Source of the DNA: Evansella tamaricis
GTDB lineage: Bacteria; Bacillota; Bacilli; Bacillales; Salisediminibacteriaceae
NCBI RefSeq assembly: GCF_019042215.1
Contig: NZ_JAHQCS010000107.1
Coordinates: forward strand, 38,876-102,875
Length of the DNA: 64,000 nt
Reading direction: 5' to 3'
The notes beneath the pieces were generated by a model, which was not told the origin of the DNA, made no database searches, and saw only the letters and a program-made list of their open reading frames with translations. Position numbers and translations under genes: made by a program. Positions 63,801-64,000 of the stretch are shown here, one piece after another. Position 1 is the stretch's first letter; every line of letters starts with the position of its first letter.

Positions 63801-64000
63801 GGTTCTTAAACCTTCGGCTAGGATATTTTTGCTGGCATTTATATCTCTATCGTGATGTTCGTTGCAAACAGGACAAGTCCAATCCCTTATTTCAAGAGAT
63901 TTCTTGCCATCTTGATGTCCACAATCGGAACATATTTGACTAGACGGAAACCATCTGCTTATTTTCACGATTGTTTTACCATACCATTTCGCTTTGTATT
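63786..64000 (-). CDS. tnpB: IS200/IS605-family TnpB (RNA-guided nuclease), C-terminal part
   Basis: The visible 71 codons run off the right edge and encode the C-terminal zinc ribbon and RuvC-III region: YKAKWYGKTIVKISRWFPSS, then CSDCGHQDGKK and WTCPVCNEHHDRDINASKNI. The two CxxC pairs and the RDIN Asp (last RuvC catalytic residue) are intact, so this portion could be active. The frame is open to the edge. TnpB is the RNA-guided nuclease that keeps such elements at their sites after excision. Confidence 0.92.
   Translation of the reverse strand, partial: YKAKWYGKTIVKISRWFPSSQICSDCGHQDGKKSLEIRDWTCPVCNEHHDRDINASKNILAEGLRTLVLA

Larger units (their letters stand above)
63634..64000 (-). mobile_element. 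IS200/IS605-type element, right end and tnpB 3' part
   Basis: The right end is defined by TCAA (minus strand at 63634-63637, within GAGTAGTTCAA), as at IS608-type elements, and by a hairpin, CCACTT...AAGTGG (63646-63678), with an inner ACACCC/GGGTTGT pairing. The tnpB gene begins at the right edge. No tnpA is visible; the left end lies outside the window. Confidence 0.75.

Overview
The window looks like a low-GC, endospore-forming Firmicute of the family Bacillaceae. The evidence is AGGAGG-type ribosome sites, TTG and GTG starts, close matches to Bacillus NamA (YqjM), YvgN, SinR and HmoB, a Cse60-like protein, a PAS sensor kinase of the sporulation type behind Spo0A-box-like sites, a T-box leader, and sugar ABC transporters without their own ATPase. 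The species cannot be read from the sequence. Functions below are inferred from motifs read by eye; no database search was run.

1-15 kb: the start of galU, a membrane-anchored PHP-type metallohydrolase, three small proteins, an AlaX-type alanyl-tRNA editing protein, the oxidoreductases namA and yvgN, an 8-copy 32-bp tandem repeat, a zinc-ribbon membrane protein that seems to start at ATC, an SPFH protein, two small nucleic-acid-binding-type proteins, a secreted protein of unknown function, and nagZ coupled to a double-GNAT acetyltransferase.

15-27 kb: one leftward gene set for an uncharacterised carbohydrate. In transcription order it holds a ROK repressor, a promoter/operator gap, a TIM-barrel protein, an FAD oxidoreductase, a second ROK repressor, a lipoprotein binding protein, two permeases, a DUF4127 protein, an AraC-type activator and a glycosyl-hydrolase-like (GHL10) protein. 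It converges on nagZ-GNAT.

27-49 kb: a GNAT acetyltransferase, a membrane Lon-like protease, a methionine-type T-box (AUG specifier inferred) controlling a SAM hydrolase and an ECF transporter (UPF0397 S component, double ATPase, EcfT), two coupled membrane proteins, a lytic transglycosylase, lipoproteins, an M28 peptidase, an LPSTA-anchored surface protein, a GIY-YIG-like/Sel1/beta-barrel fusion, TauE/SafE, Cse60, SinR, a sporulation-type kinase, and HmoB.

49.7-60.6 kb is the most unusual part. A five-gene rightward operon encodes a GrpE-like coiled-coil protein, a large Hsp70-like ATPase, a HerA/DUF87-type ATPase with a Ser/Thr-rich insert, a protein with a hydrophobic N-terminus, and a protein of unknown type. 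It has one palindrome-covered promoter and one strong terminator. It lies between two long arrays of 52-bp repeats (18 and 17 exact periods) whose 33-bp cores are related to each other but in opposite orientation. I know no described system with this layout; chaperone-driven defence, DNA organisation and partition are all open.

60.6-64 kb: a GH2 beta-mannosidase, then the 3' remnant of a gene interrupted by an IS200/IS605-type element whose tnpB and probable omega RNA run off the right edge.

Several repeat families are scattered between genes: a 42-bp perfect palindrome with partial copies, and an AAAAGCGCAAGCGCC family of about 55-180 bp with internal hairpins.
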